Source: Sphingomonas panni
GTDB taxonomy: Bacteria > Pseudomonadota > Alphaproteobacteria > Sphingomonadales > Sphingomonadaceae
Assembly: GCF_022664435.1 (NCBI RefSeq)
Contig: NZ_JAKREU010000004.1
Location: 62,001 to 126,000, forward strand
Reading direction: 5' to 3'
DNA: 64,000 bases
Under the pieces are notes generated by a model, which had not been told where the DNA came from, made no database searches, and saw nothing but the letters and a program-made list of their open reading frames with translations. The position numbers and the translations under genes are program-made. Below are positions 17,553-25,041 of this stretch, one piece after another. How positions within the stretch are numbered: position 1 is the first letter of the stretch; every line of letters begins with the position of its first letter.

Positions 17553-17864
17553 TTATTCCTCGACCGTTACCCGCCCGTTGCGGACGATCATGCCGCGCTC
17601 GGCCATTTCCTTGCGGAAATCATGCTTGGCGTCGGCGATCTCGCGGCGATATTCCGCCCAGGCATCCTCGCGGCTGGCGGCATCGTCGGCGCGGGCGAGG
17701 TCCTTGCGCAGCTCGCGCTTCGCCTCCGAAATGTCGGTCTTGTAATCCAGATAATAGGGATTGTAGTCTGAATAGACCGGGACCGTGCGGCGGTCCTTGG
17801 CCAGCGAAGGCGTCGCGATGACCGCAGTGGCGGCGGCGGCGATCAACAAAGTCGTGCGGTTCAT
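17553..17864 (-). CDS. Small secreted protein, charged coil, unknown function
   Basis: 103-aa protein with signal peptide MNRTTLLIAAAATAVIATPSLA. The mature part is highly charged and probably one long helix (AKRELRKDLARADDAASREDAWAEYRR is the centre). The ATG at 17864 has GGGAGAA six bases upstream; the longer frame upstream lacks a signal. Family not recognised. It converges on the hypothetical gene ending at 17495 and shares the bidirectional terminator. Confidence 0.7.
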   Translation of the reverse strand: MNRTTLLIAAAATAVIATPSLAKDRRTVPVYSDYNPYYLDYKTDISEAKRELRKDLARADDAASREDAWAEYRREIADAKHDFRKEMAERGMIVRNGRVTVEE

Positions 17865-17990
17865 GGGGGTTCTCCCTTTGCCTGAACTTGCCGGGACATA
17901 ACCCGCATCTGTCGATGGCGGTTCCTTCATCTGGGGTTCACCTCGGCAGCGGTGCTTGCGGACTGTCGTCCTGCTTCCGATATAGTTGCC

Positions 17991-18326
17991 ATGGCAGGAC
18001 GGGTGAAGCGCAAGGCAGGGCTGGCAGCGGCGGAGGCTCTGGCGGCCCGTACGGAGGTACCGCTCGCCTGCGCATTATGCGACCGGCCGATCGGCACGCA
18101 GGTCGAATGGCACCACCGCGTGCCCAAGAGCGAGGGCGGGCGGGAAACGGTGCCGGTCCACCCGATCTGCCACCGCACCATTCATGCCAGCGCGACCAAC
18201 GCCGAACTCGCCGGCCCGCTGGCCGACCTCGACACGCTGCGCGCGGTCCCGGCGGTGGCGAAGTTCGTGAAATGGGTGGCGGACAAACCCGCCGACTTCC
18301 GCGTGCCGGTGCGACGCGGACGCTGA
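17991..18326 (+). CDS. Small HNH-type nuclease-like protein
   Basis: 111-aa protein. A Cys pair (CALCDRP) is followed by WHHRVPKSEGGRETVPVHPICHRTIH, the HNH pattern with two Cys knuckles and H-H/N/H residues. Such stand-alone HNH proteins are found in sphingomonads, often with unknown substrate. The ATG at 17991 was chosen because the upstream in-frame residues are unconserved. It could be a domesticated nuclease rather than part of a defence system: no methylase or restriction partner lies nearby. Confidence 0.75.
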   Translation: MAGRVKRKAGLAAAEALAARTEVPLACALCDRPIGTQVEWHHRVPKSEGGRETVPVHPICHRTIHASATNAELAGPLADLDTLRAVPAVAKFVKWVADKPADFRVPVRRGR

Positions 18327-18338
18327 CGTGCCCCATGC

Positions 18339-18373
18339 GTCACCCCGGGCTTGACCCGGGGTCCCGCTTCTTC
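18339..18373. repeat. Single palindromic repeat unit
   Basis: GTCACCCCGGGCTTGACCC with the following GGGGTCCCGCTTCTTC, the same unit as one arm of the repeat at 14583-14661. It lies 13 bases after the HNH-like gene. Confidence 0.7.
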
Positions 18374-18422
18374 TCCACGGCCGGGAGGTAGCCGGGTCCG
18401 GTATACGGAGAGGCGTTTCCCG

Positions 18423-18542
18423 CTGTCCTACACGACCGACCTTCGCCATCGTGCTGCCGGGACGTCACGCCCCATGCTCTTTGAACGGTTCGAACGCAGC
18501 ACGCGCGATGAGCGTGGCGAGTGTGAACTTAGTGAACTTTGG
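18423..18542 (+). repeat. Dispersed two-block element, copy 2
   Basis: Begins CTGTCCTACA (one change from copy 1), contains CCATGCTCTTTGA at about 18473-18485, and ends with the direct-repeat block at 18519-18542 (GTGTGAACTTAGTGAACTTT followed by GG). It lies in the gap between the HNH-like gene and nrdB, which converge. Confidence 0.75.
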
Positions 18543-18640
18543 ACCGCCGGCAGGGGTGCAGCGCATCGTGTCGAGCAGTGTTTCCGGTGTCGACGGGGCA
18601 CTGTGCCCCCAAGGATCGCACGCGTTGGGCAACAGCGCGC

Positions 18641-18664
18641 AAGTGTGAACTTAGTGAACTTTGG
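18641..18664 (+). repeat. Dispersed element, 3' block only (copy 3)
   Basis: A second exact GTGTGAACTTAGTGAACTTT, about 120 bases after copy 2 in the same orientation. Upstream the CTTTCCTACA block is not clearly present, so this is a tandem partial copy. A hairpin (GGCATGGGC / GCCCATGCC) starts at about 18669. Confidence 0.7.
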
Positions 18665-18690
18665 GCGGCCGGCATGGGCAAAGCCCATGC

Positions 18691-18772
18691 CGTCGGACGG
18701 CGCTTTGGGCGCCGCCGGCCGCCCGCGCCTTGTCCGGCTCGGGGTAGCTTACGCTACCCCTTGCCCGGCGCG
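18691..18772 (-). other. Structured element after nrdB (copy A)
   Basis: On the minus strand, two bases after the nrdB stop codon, an outer stem (18724-18729 with 18767-18772) encloses a perfect 8-bp hairpin at 18741-18760 (GGGGTAGC / GCTACCCC with a four-base loop reading GTAA on the minus strand). A second hairpin lies at 18698-18714 (CGGCGC / GCGCCG). A homologous element lies directly after pyrF at 47219-47299, with compensatory changes in the stem. Probably a 3'-UTR structure or terminator. Confidence 0.7.
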
Positions 18773-18774
18773 GC

Positions 18775-19824
18775 TCATTCCGCCGCAACGCCCCCGAACA
18801 TATCGCCCATGCCGGTCGCTTCCTCGTTCGCCGGGGCGGCGACCTTGGCCTTCTGACGCTTGTCGAAGCCGTCCCAGACCTCGTTCCAGTTGCCGCGGGT
18901 CGCCGCCTTCGAATACTCCGTCGCGCGCTGTTCGAAGAAGTTGGCGTGCTCCACGCCGTTCAGCAGCGGGGCGAGCCATGGCAGGGGGTGTTCATCGATC
19001 AGGTAGATCGGCTTCATCCCCAACTGCCCCAGCCGCCAGTCGGCGATGTAGCGGATATATTTCTTGATCTCCTTCGCGGTCATGCCGTGGACCGGCCCCA
19101 TTTCGAAGGCGAGATCGATGAAATTATCCTCCAGCCGCACCGTCGTCTGGCACATGTCGGCAATGTCGTCGCGCACGGCGCGCGTCATGCAGTCGCGTTC
19201 CTTGCAGAAGGCGTGGAACAGCTTGATGATGCCTTCGCAGTGCAGGCTCTCGTCGCGGACCGACCACGACACGATCTGCCCCATGCCCTTCATCTTGTTG
19301 AAGCGCGGGAAGTTCATCAGCATCGCGAACGACGCGAACAGCTGAAGCCCTTCAGTGAACCCGCCGAACATCGCCAGCGTCTTGGCAATGTCCTCGTCGG
19401 TATCGACGCCGAAATTCTGCAGATAGTCGTGCTTGTCCTTCATCTCGCTATATTCGAGGAAGGCGCCATATTCGCTCTCGGGCATCCCGATGGTGTCGAG
19501 CAGGTGGCTGTACGCCGCGATATGTACCGTCTCCATGTTGGAGAAGGCGGCGAGCATCATCTTGATCTCGGTCGGCTTGAAGATGCGACCATATTTCTCG
19601 TGGTAGCAGTCCTGCACCTCGACGTCGGCCTGGGTGAAGAAGCGGAAGATCTGCGTCAGCAGGTTGCGCTCATGCGGGGTCAGCTTCTGCGCCCAGTCGC
19701 GGCAATCCTCACCCAACGGCACCTCTTCGGGCATCCAGTGGATCTGCTGCTGGCGCTTCCAGAAATCGAACGCCCAGGGGTATTCGAACGGCTTGTACTG
19801 CTTGCGGGCTTCGGTGAGCGACAT
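18775..19824 (-). CDS. nrdB: Ribonucleoside-diphosphate reductase beta subunit (class Ia-type)
   Basis: 349-aa ferritin-like subunit that houses the diiron-tyrosyl radical. The ligand block E98-T-V-H101-I-A-A-Y105 matches the E115/H118/Y122 pattern of E. coli NrdB, so the radical Tyr is present; the late ligands E-S-L-H are in VRDESLHCEG. The C-terminal tail (GMGDMFGG) is the expected interaction peptide for NrdA. No ATP-cone is visible at the N-terminus. nrdA lies upstream on the same strand, separated by about 820 bases with two small genes, which is looser than in most nrdAB operons. Confidence 0.95.
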   Translation of the reverse strand: MSLTEARKQYKPFEYPWAFDFWKRQQQIHWMPEEVPLGEDCRDWAQKLTPHERNLLTQIFRFFTQADVEVQDCYHEKYGRIFKPTEIKMMLAAFSNMETVHIAAYSHLLDTIGMPESEYGAFLEYSEMKDKHDYLQNFGVDTDEDIAKTLAMFGGFTEGLQLFASFAMLMNFPRFNKMKGMGQIVSWSVRDESLHCEGIIKLFHAFCKERDCMTRAVRDDIADMCQTTVRLEDNFIDLAFEMGPVHGMTAKEIKKYIRYIADWRLGQLGMKPIYLIDEHPLPWLAPLLNGVEHANFFEQRATEYSKAATRGNWNEVWDGFDKRQKAKVAAPANEEATGMGDMFGGVAAE

Positions 19825-19866
19825 GGGGTTACTCCGGGGAAACTTGAGAAGGCTTGAAAACTTGCG

Positions 19867-19946
19867 GTGCTCCCGCGCAGGCGGGAGCCTAGGGTTGCGA
19901 ACGTCGTCGCTTGTGGCTCTGGACCCCCGCCTTCGCGGGGGTACGG
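19867..19946. repeat. Paired palindromic intergenic repeat (REP/BIME-like)
   Basis: Arms GCTCCCGCGCAGGCGGGAGC and GGACCCCCGCCTTCGCGGGGG face each other in the gap upstream of nrdB. Same family as 1894-1990. Confidence 0.75.
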
Positions 19947-19956
19947 TCGGACCGGT

Positions 19957-20157
19957 TCATGGCGTGCTGTTCCACGACCATTGCGCGATCCCGAAGATCG
20001 TCAGGATGATCCCCAGCGCCATCGCCATGACGCCGACCATGCCGTGCGCATAGCGGCTCTGCGGCGTGGCGCGCGACCGGAGCCGCAGCAGCAGCCACAG
20101 GCCGGCCACGCCCGACACCAGAGCGACCGACAACATGATGACGACGTTCGCGGTCAT
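19957..20157 (-). CDS. Small two-helix membrane protein, hypothetical
   Basis: 66-aa protein, two hydrophobic segments (MTANVVIMLSVALVSGVAGLW and GMVGVMAMALGIILTIFGIA) with a basic loop (RLRSRATPQSRYAH). It is divergent from the DUF2171 gene at 20211 and lies between nrdA and nrdB on their strand. No family recognised. The clear hydrophobic pattern and the basic turn support translation. Confidence 0.6.
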   Translation of the reverse strand: MTANVVIMLSVALVSGVAGLWLLLRLRSRATPQSRYAHGMVGVMAMALGIILTIFGIAQWSWNSTP

Positions 20158-20210
20158 GCGACCAACTGCCGGGACGTGCGTTTCACCGCCGCCCCCAACG
20201 GAGAAGAACC

Positions 20211-20486
20211 ATGGCCGATCTGAGCAACATCCAGGAACATGCCGAAGTCATCGGCGCCGATGGCGTCCATGTCGGTACCGTCGACCGCGTCGAAGGCGAC
20301 CGCATCAAGCTGACCAAGAAGGACAGCGGTGCGCAGGTCGAAGGAGCCGAAAGCAGCCATCAAGGGCATCACCATTATATCGACGGCGGCCTCGTCGCCG
20401 AGGTCGAGGGCAACACCGTCCGCCTGTCGGCCAACGCCGATGTCGCGGTGACGTTCGAAACCGAAGAGGATGGCAGCGCCATCTGA
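20211..20486 (+). CDS. DUF2171 domain protein
   Basis: 91-aa protein, nearly all one DUF2171 domain: HAEVIGADGVHVGTVDRVEGDRIKLTKKDSG, then HHHYIDGGLVAEVEGNTVRLSANADVA. The fold is PRC-barrel-like. The same domain is fused to a long low-complexity region in the gene at 53229-54419. Shine-Dalgarno CGGAGAAG precedes the ATG. A terminator follows. DUF2171 proteins are common in sphingomonads; a stress role is often assumed but not shown here. Confidence 0.85.
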   Translation: MADLSNIQEHAEVIGADGVHVGTVDRVEGDRIKLTKKDSGAQVEGAESSHQGHHHYIDGGLVAEVEGNTVRLSANADVAVTFETEEDGSAI

Positions 20487-20510
20487 TCGATCGCGGTCGT
20501 CGCGACGGGG

Positions 20511-20535
20511 AAGGGGGCTTCTGGCCCCCTTTTTC
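20511..20535 (+). terminator. Rho-independent terminator
   Basis: AAGGGGGC / GGCCCCCTT stem-loop followed by a T-run, just after the DUF2171 gene. Confidence 0.85.
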
Positions 20536-20609
20536 GTGGCCCGTTCCGCCATGGCAGTCACGCCGTCAGACAGGATCGCTACGCGACCCTGCTGCCCGCC
20601 GTGACCTGT

Positions 20610-20635
20610 CCGCCCGTTGCTTGCGCAACGGGCGG
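20610..20635 (-). terminator. Hairpin at the end of nrdA
   Basis: Perfect 11-bp stem CCGCCCGTTGC / GCAACGGGCGG with loop TTGC, nine bases after the nrdA stop codon. Long GC stem without a strong T-run on the minus strand. Confidence 0.65.
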
Positions 20636-20643
20636 CGGTCCGC

Positions 20644-22542
20644 TCACTGACAGGCCAGGCACTCATCATAGTCCGTGCTCTCGCCCAGATCGAACTTGGC
20701 CAGTTCCGACGTATTGTCCGCCTCGACCCCACCGGCGAACCCGGCGCGCTGCACCGACTTCGACCGCAGGTAATAGAGCGATTTGATGCCCAGCTCCCAC
20801 GCGCGATAGTGGAGCATCAGCAGGTCCCACTTCTCGACATCGGCCGGAATGAACAGGTTCAGCGACTGCGCCTGATCGATGAACGGCGCACGGTCGCCGG
20901 CCAGTTCGAGCAGCCAGCGCTGGTCGATCTCGAAGCTGGTCTTGTAAGTGTCCTTCTCTTCCTGGGTCAGGAAATCGAGATGCTGCACCGATCCGCCGCG
21001 CTCGAGGATCGAATTCCATACCGCATCGCTGTTCTTCGACTTCGCGATCAGCAGCTTTTCGAGATACGGGTTCTTGACCGACCACGAGCCGCTGAGCGTC
21101 TTGTGGGTATAGATGTTCGCCGGGATCGGTTCGATGCAGGCGCTGGTGCCGCCGCAGATGATGCTGATCGACGCGGTCGGCGCGATCGCCATCTTGCAGC
21201 TGAACCGCTCCATCACGCCCATGTCGGCCGCGTCGGGGCAGGGGCCGCGCTCGTTGGCGAGGTGCATCGACGCCTCGTTCACCTGCGCATTGACGTGGCG
21301 GAAGATCTTGAGGTTCCATGCCTTCGCCATCGCGCCCTCGAACGGCAGCCCGCGCGCCTGCAGGAACGAGTGGAAGCCCATGACGCCCAGGCCGACCGAC
21401 CGCTCGCGGCTCGCCGAATAGCGGGCGCGGGCCATTTCGTCCGGCGCACGCTCGATATAGTCGGTCAGCACGTTGTCGAGGAAGCGCATCACGTCCTCGA
21501 TGAACCGCTTGTCGCCGTTCCATTCGTCCCAGGTTTCGAGGTTCAGCGACGACAGGCAGCACACGGCGGTGCGGTCCTTGCCGAGGTGATCGGTACCGGT
21601 CGGCAGCGTGATCTCGCTGCACAGGTTCGACGTCGATACCTTCAGGCCCAGGTCGCGATGATGCTTGGGCATCGTGTTGTTCACATGGTCGCTGAACACG
21701 ATGTATGGCTCGCCGGTCGCCAGGCGGGTCTCGACCAGCTTCTGGAACAGCGAGCGCGCGTCGACCTTGCCGCGCACCGACCCGTCCTTGGGGCTCTTCA
21801 GCTCCCATTCGGCGCCGTCGCGCACCGCTTCCATGAACGCGTCGGGGATCAGCACGCCATGGTGCAGGTTCAGCGCCTTGCGGTTGAAGTCGCCGCTGGG
21901 CTTGCGGATTTCGAGGAACTCCTCGATCTCCGGGTGGCTGATGTCGAGATAGCAGGCCGCCGACCCGCGGCGCAGCGAGCCCTGCGAAATGGCCAGCGTC
22001 AGCGAATCCATGACGCGGACGAACGGGATGATGCCGCTGGTCTTGCCGTTCAGGCCGACCGGCTCGCCGATGCCGCGCACGCTGCCCCAATAGGTGCCGA
22101 TGCCGCCGCCGCGCGACGCCAGCCACACATTCTCGTTCCACGTCTCGACAATGCCTTCCAGGCTGTCGGGGACCGAGTTGAGATAGCAGCTGATCGGCAG
22201 GCCGCGCCCGGTGCCGCCGTTCGACAGGACCGGCGTCGCGGGCATGAACCACAGCTTCGAGATATAGTCGTACAGCCGCTGCGCATGGGCGGCGTCGTCG
22301 GCATAGGCCGACGCCACGCGGACGAACAGGTCCTGATAGGATTCGCCGGGAAGGAGATAGCGGTCCTTCAGCGTATCCTTGCCGAAATCGGTCAGCAGCG
22401 CGTCGCGCGAATGGTCGACCTCGACCGCGTGCAGCAGCGCATCGACCGTGCGGCTGGTACGCTCCGGGGCCGGGGTGGCGGGGGCCGGATCGGCGAATTG
22501 CAGCTCGTTCATCTGGGCGTCCTGACTATCCTGAAAGGTCAT
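20644..22542 (-). CDS. nrdA: Ribonucleoside-diphosphate reductase alpha subunit
   Basis: 632-aa catalytic subunit of class I ribonucleotide reductase. Active-site and redox residues are visible: SCYLNSVPDS (first redox Cys), STSNLCSEITLPTG (Asn-Cys-Glu of the radical site), CCLSSLNLETW (second redox Cys), the tyrosine pair in SLYYLRSK, and the C-terminal ECLACQ with a CxxC pair for thioredoxin or glutaredoxin. The N-terminus goes straight into the reductase fold with no ATP-cone, so dATP overall-activity control of the usual kind is absent. The ATG at 22542 has GAGG twelve bases upstream. Confidence 0.95.
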   Translation of the reverse strand: MTFQDSQDAQMNELQFADPAPATPAPERTSRTVDALLHAVEVDHSRDALLTDFGKDTLKDRYLLPGESYQDLFVRVASAYADDAAHAQRLYDYISKLWFMPATPVLSNGGTGRGLPISCYLNSVPDSLEGIVETWNENVWLASRGGGIGTYWGSVRGIGEPVGLNGKTSGIIPFVRVMDSLTLAISQGSLRRGSAACYLDISHPEIEEFLEIRKPSGDFNRKALNLHHGVLIPDAFMEAVRDGAEWELKSPKDGSVRGKVDARSLFQKLVETRLATGEPYIVFSDHVNNTMPKHHRDLGLKVSTSNLCSEITLPTGTDHLGKDRTAVCCLSSLNLETWDEWNGDKRFIEDVMRFLDNVLTDYIERAPDEMARARYSASRERSVGLGVMGFHSFLQARGLPFEGAMAKAWNLKIFRHVNAQVNEASMHLANERGPCPDAADMGVMERFSCKMAIAPTASISIICGGTSACIEPIPANIYTHKTLSGSWSVKNPYLEKLLIAKSKNSDAVWNSILERGGSVQHLDFLTQEEKDTYKTSFEIDQRWLLELAGDRAPFIDQAQSLNLFIPADVEKWDLLMLHYRAWELGIKSLYYLRSKSVQRAGFAGGVEADNTSELAKFDLGESTDYDECLACQ

Positions 22543-22661
22543 CGTCCCGTTCCTCATGTGTTCTGTCACGGGGCAATGCCCCGGTTGATTTCGTCCTGTC
22601 CGCCAGCCTGTTCTACCGGATTTGGTATCCGGGAGCGTCCGGCCGGGGAAAGCGGGTCGCA

Positions 22662-22706
22662 TACTAATTGTGGGGCGTTACCCGCGTCTGGCGCTACTAA
22701 TTGTAG
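22662..22706 (-). promoter_or_regulatory. Direct repeat upstream of nrdA (possible NrdR boxes)
   Basis: TACTAATTGTGG (22662-22673) and TACTAATTGTAG (22695-22706) are the same 10-base core 33 bases apart, about three helix turns, which is the phasing expected for paired NrdR sites. The cores do not fit the classical NrdR consensus well. The rest of the 340-base gap (22543-22882) shows no gene. Confidence 0.4.
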
Positions 22707-22882
22707 CAAACGGACCGACGCGCAAGTCGCTAAATCCGTCATGCGATTGCCCGAAGGGGCTGGTGCGCGACCGGATCGGGCGCGACGCGGCGGGAAAGGC
22801 CGGGTTCGAGAAATGCAAGCGAACATTCGCCGAACGTAGAAAAATTTGGAGCGTGGCAATCCCCCCGCCGGGCGGAACCGAT

Positions 22883-23302
22883 TCAGCTTCGATGCGTGTC
22901 CCGCGCGTCGCTCCGGCACCGCGCCGCCACTCGCGTCTGCCATGCAAGCACCAGCGGCACGACGATCAGTTCGATGCACAGGCCCACGACATGCCCGGTC
23001 GACGGCACTCCGACCGAAGACAGCGAAAACAGTCGCGCGAATCCGCCGAAGATGACCATCATCCCCAGCAGGCGGAACCGGCCGCCCTTGTGCTCGATCC
23101 TCGGGATGCAGCTGGCAAACGCGATGCCCATGGCGAGGAACAAGCCGGAGAGATAGCGGAAATGGCTGTCCATGTCGGTGGCCGGTGCCGGTTGCAGCCA
23201 CGCCGCGCCCAGCAGGATGCCGGTCAGCGATGCGCCGAACGGCACGATGCAGACCAGCGCGACCACTGCCTGCAACAGGGTACGTTCGCGCCGGGGCGTC
23301 AC
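22883..23302 (-). CDS. DUF4345-like four-helix membrane protein
   Basis: 139 residues with four hydrophobic segments (LLQAVVALVCIVPFGASLTGILLG, YLSGLFLAMGIAFASCI, LLGMMVIFGGFARLFSL, VVGLCIELIVVPLVLAWQ). The spacing and the FARLFS turn after helix 3 fit DUF4345. Start ATG at 23302 overlaps the stop of the DUF2721 gene by four bases, so the two are one operon. Function unknown. Confidence 0.75.
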   Translation of the reverse strand: MTPRRERTLLQAVVALVCIVPFGASLTGILLGAAWLQPAPATDMDSHFRYLSGLFLAMGIAFASCIPRIEHKGGRFRLLGMMVIFGGFARLFSLSSVGVPSTGHVVGLCIELIVVPLVLAWQTRVAARCRSDARDTHRS

Positions 23303-23760
23303 CCGCGTTCGCGCTCGAGGAGTTCGGAGCGCACGCGGATGGCGTGGACCGACAGCCGGACCTCGAACAGGAACCAGACCAGCCCGCCGATCAGCAGCAC
23401 CATCGACAGCACGAAGCTGATCGCGACCGCCTTGCCGAGTCCCAGGTCGAGCAACTCGGCGATGAACAGCATCGCGACGACGGTGCAGTTGGCGACCGCC
23501 GACAATACGACCAGGAACACCGCATTGTTGATGATGCGGATGCGCCGGTCGAGCAGGCGCAGTTCGAAGACGTGGCGCGCATGTTCGGGACCGGTCGAAC
23601 TGGGATGCAATCTTTCGAGGTCACGGGCGCGGTCGACGATCCGGGCGAGCCGACCGACCATCACGTTCAGGATCGCACCGATCCCGGCCAGCAGGAAGAC
23701 CGGGGCGATGGCGGTCTGGATCGTCTTGGCGACGGTCGACAGGACAGGTTCGAATTCCAC
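23299..23760 (-). CDS. DUF2721 family membrane protein
   Basis: 153 residues. The block IAPVFLLAGIGAILNVMVGRLARIVDRARDLE is the family signature: a helix followed by an amphipathic RLARIVDRAR segment. Two more hydrophobic segments follow (FLVVLSAVANCTVVAMLFIAEL and AISFVLSMVLLIGGLVWFL). It is upstream of and coupled to the DUF4345-like gene. Function unknown. Confidence 0.85.
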   Translation of the reverse strand: MEFEPVLSTVAKTIQTAIAPVFLLAGIGAILNVMVGRLARIVDRARDLERLHPSSTGPEHARHVFELRLLDRRIRIINNAVFLVVLSAVANCTVVAMLFIAELLDLGLGKAVAISFVLSMVLLIGGLVWFLFEVRLSVHAIRVRSELLERERG

Positions 23761-23873
23761 GCGGCAGATATGCCGTGCGTACCCGATGGGAGCAAGGCCA
23801 CGGGCCGGGTCGGTCGCGGACGGTACGTCGTTACGGCTACCGGATCGTAACAGGTTCGTGGCAAAGCACTTTC

Positions 23874-24977
23874 ATGCTGTCCCCGCCCGTCGTTACCGCT
23901 CCCTCCGTTCGCGTCGTCGACGGCCTCGCCGACTCGCTCGACGCCGTGGCCGCCATGGCGGCGGAAACGCATCGCTTCCTGCGCCGCCAATGGTTCGTGG
24001 CGGCGGTGGAGAGCTATGGGGGCGAGGCGCGCACGCTGGTGGTCGACCGTGCCGGCGCGGCGGTCATCGCGCTGCCGCTGATCGCTTTGGGGCCGGCATG
24101 GCTGGGCCTGCGGCAGGTGCCGGGTTGTTACTGGCCGTTCCGCAGTGCCCCGGTCGCGGCGGACGCGGATGCCGCCGACTTCGCCGCGCTGCTGGACGGC
24201 GCCCGTCGCGCGACTCGCGGTTTCCGGCTGGGGCCGGTCTATGATGGCGATCCGCTGCTCGAAGGCCTGCGGAGTGCCGCCGCGCGCGCGGGCTGGCGGG
24301 CGATGCCGCGGTTCATCGCCGACAGCTATCTGCTCGACATGGCGGCATTGCGCGCGGATGGGGCGTGGCCGCGCAATTCGACGCTGCGCAAGAATCGCTT
24401 CAACGAAAAGCATCTGGCGACGAACGGGGTGCCCGAATGGTCCTTCGTATCCGGCCGCGACTGGACGCCGGACCTGTTCGACGCGCTGGCGACGATCGAG
24501 GACGCAAGCTGGATCACCGAGCGCACCGACGGACGCGATGCCAAGTTCACCGCCGGTGGCCATGGGCGTTTCTGGCGCAGCGCGGCGACCGACCCGGTCA
24601 TCGCCGACATGTTGTGGGCGGCGCTATTGCACATGGACGGGCAACCGGCGGCATTCTCGTTCGACCTTAACGCCGGCACGCTGAAATATGCGATCGCCAA
24701 CAGCTACGACGTCCGTTTCGCTAAGCATTCGCCGGGACGGCTGCTCTACTATCGCAACCTCGTCCGCGCGCTGGACGACGGGATGCGCCGGGTCGACTGG
24801 GGCGCGGGGGATAGCGGCTACAAGCGGACGATCGGGGCCGATCGCGGTCCGGCGATCCGCGACTGGCTGTTCCTGCCGCCGGGCCTGCCGGCACTGGCCG
24901 GGCGGGTGCTGGCACGGCGTTGGGAGAAGAGCGGGCACGCCGCGCAGCCGGAGGGCGATCCGTCGGCGGCGGAGTGA
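23874..24977 (+). CDS. GNAT-fold protein (Acetyltransf_6/BioF2-like)
   Basis: 367 residues, ATG at 23874; the upstream in-frame extension is unconserved. Features of the FemX/CelD-type double-GNAT fold are visible: a first half with WFVAAVESYGGEARTLVV, and a second half with RNSTLRKNRFNEKHL, ASWITERTDGRDAKF and AAFSFDLNAGTLKYAIANSYDVRFAKHSPG (the G-x-x-L-x-Y region of GNATs). Such proteins often act in exopolysaccharide or peptidoglycan cross-bridge synthesis, but substrate cannot be called. Divergent from the DUF2721-DUF4345 pair. Confidence 0.75.
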   Translation: MLSPPVVTAPSVRVVDGLADSLDAVAAMAAETHRFLRRQWFVAAVESYGGEARTLVVDRAGAAVIALPLIALGPAWLGLRQVPGCYWPFRSAPVAADADAADFAALLDGARRATRGFRLGPVYDGDPLLEGLRSAAARAGWRAMPRFIADSYLLDMAALRADGAWPRNSTLRKNRFNEKHLATNGVPEWSFVSGRDWTPDLFDALATIEDASWITERTDGRDAKFTAGGHGRFWRSAATDPVIADMLWAALLHMDGQPAAFSFDLNAGTLKYAIANSYDVRFAKHSPGRLLYYRNLVRALDDGMRRVDWGAGDSGYKRTIGADRGPAIRDWLFLPPGLPALAGRVLARRWEKSGHAAQPEGDPSAAE

Positions 24978-25041
24978 CGCGCTCGAACCGCCGCTGCCGA
25001 CACCGGATCGCCCACCACCTGCATCCTAAGTAGCATTGCGC

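Noticed and set aside
20617..22839. Long plus-strand frame (740 codons) opposite nrdA
   Set aside because: Antisense shadow of nrdA; residues are repetitive Arg/Gln/Ala with no family pattern.
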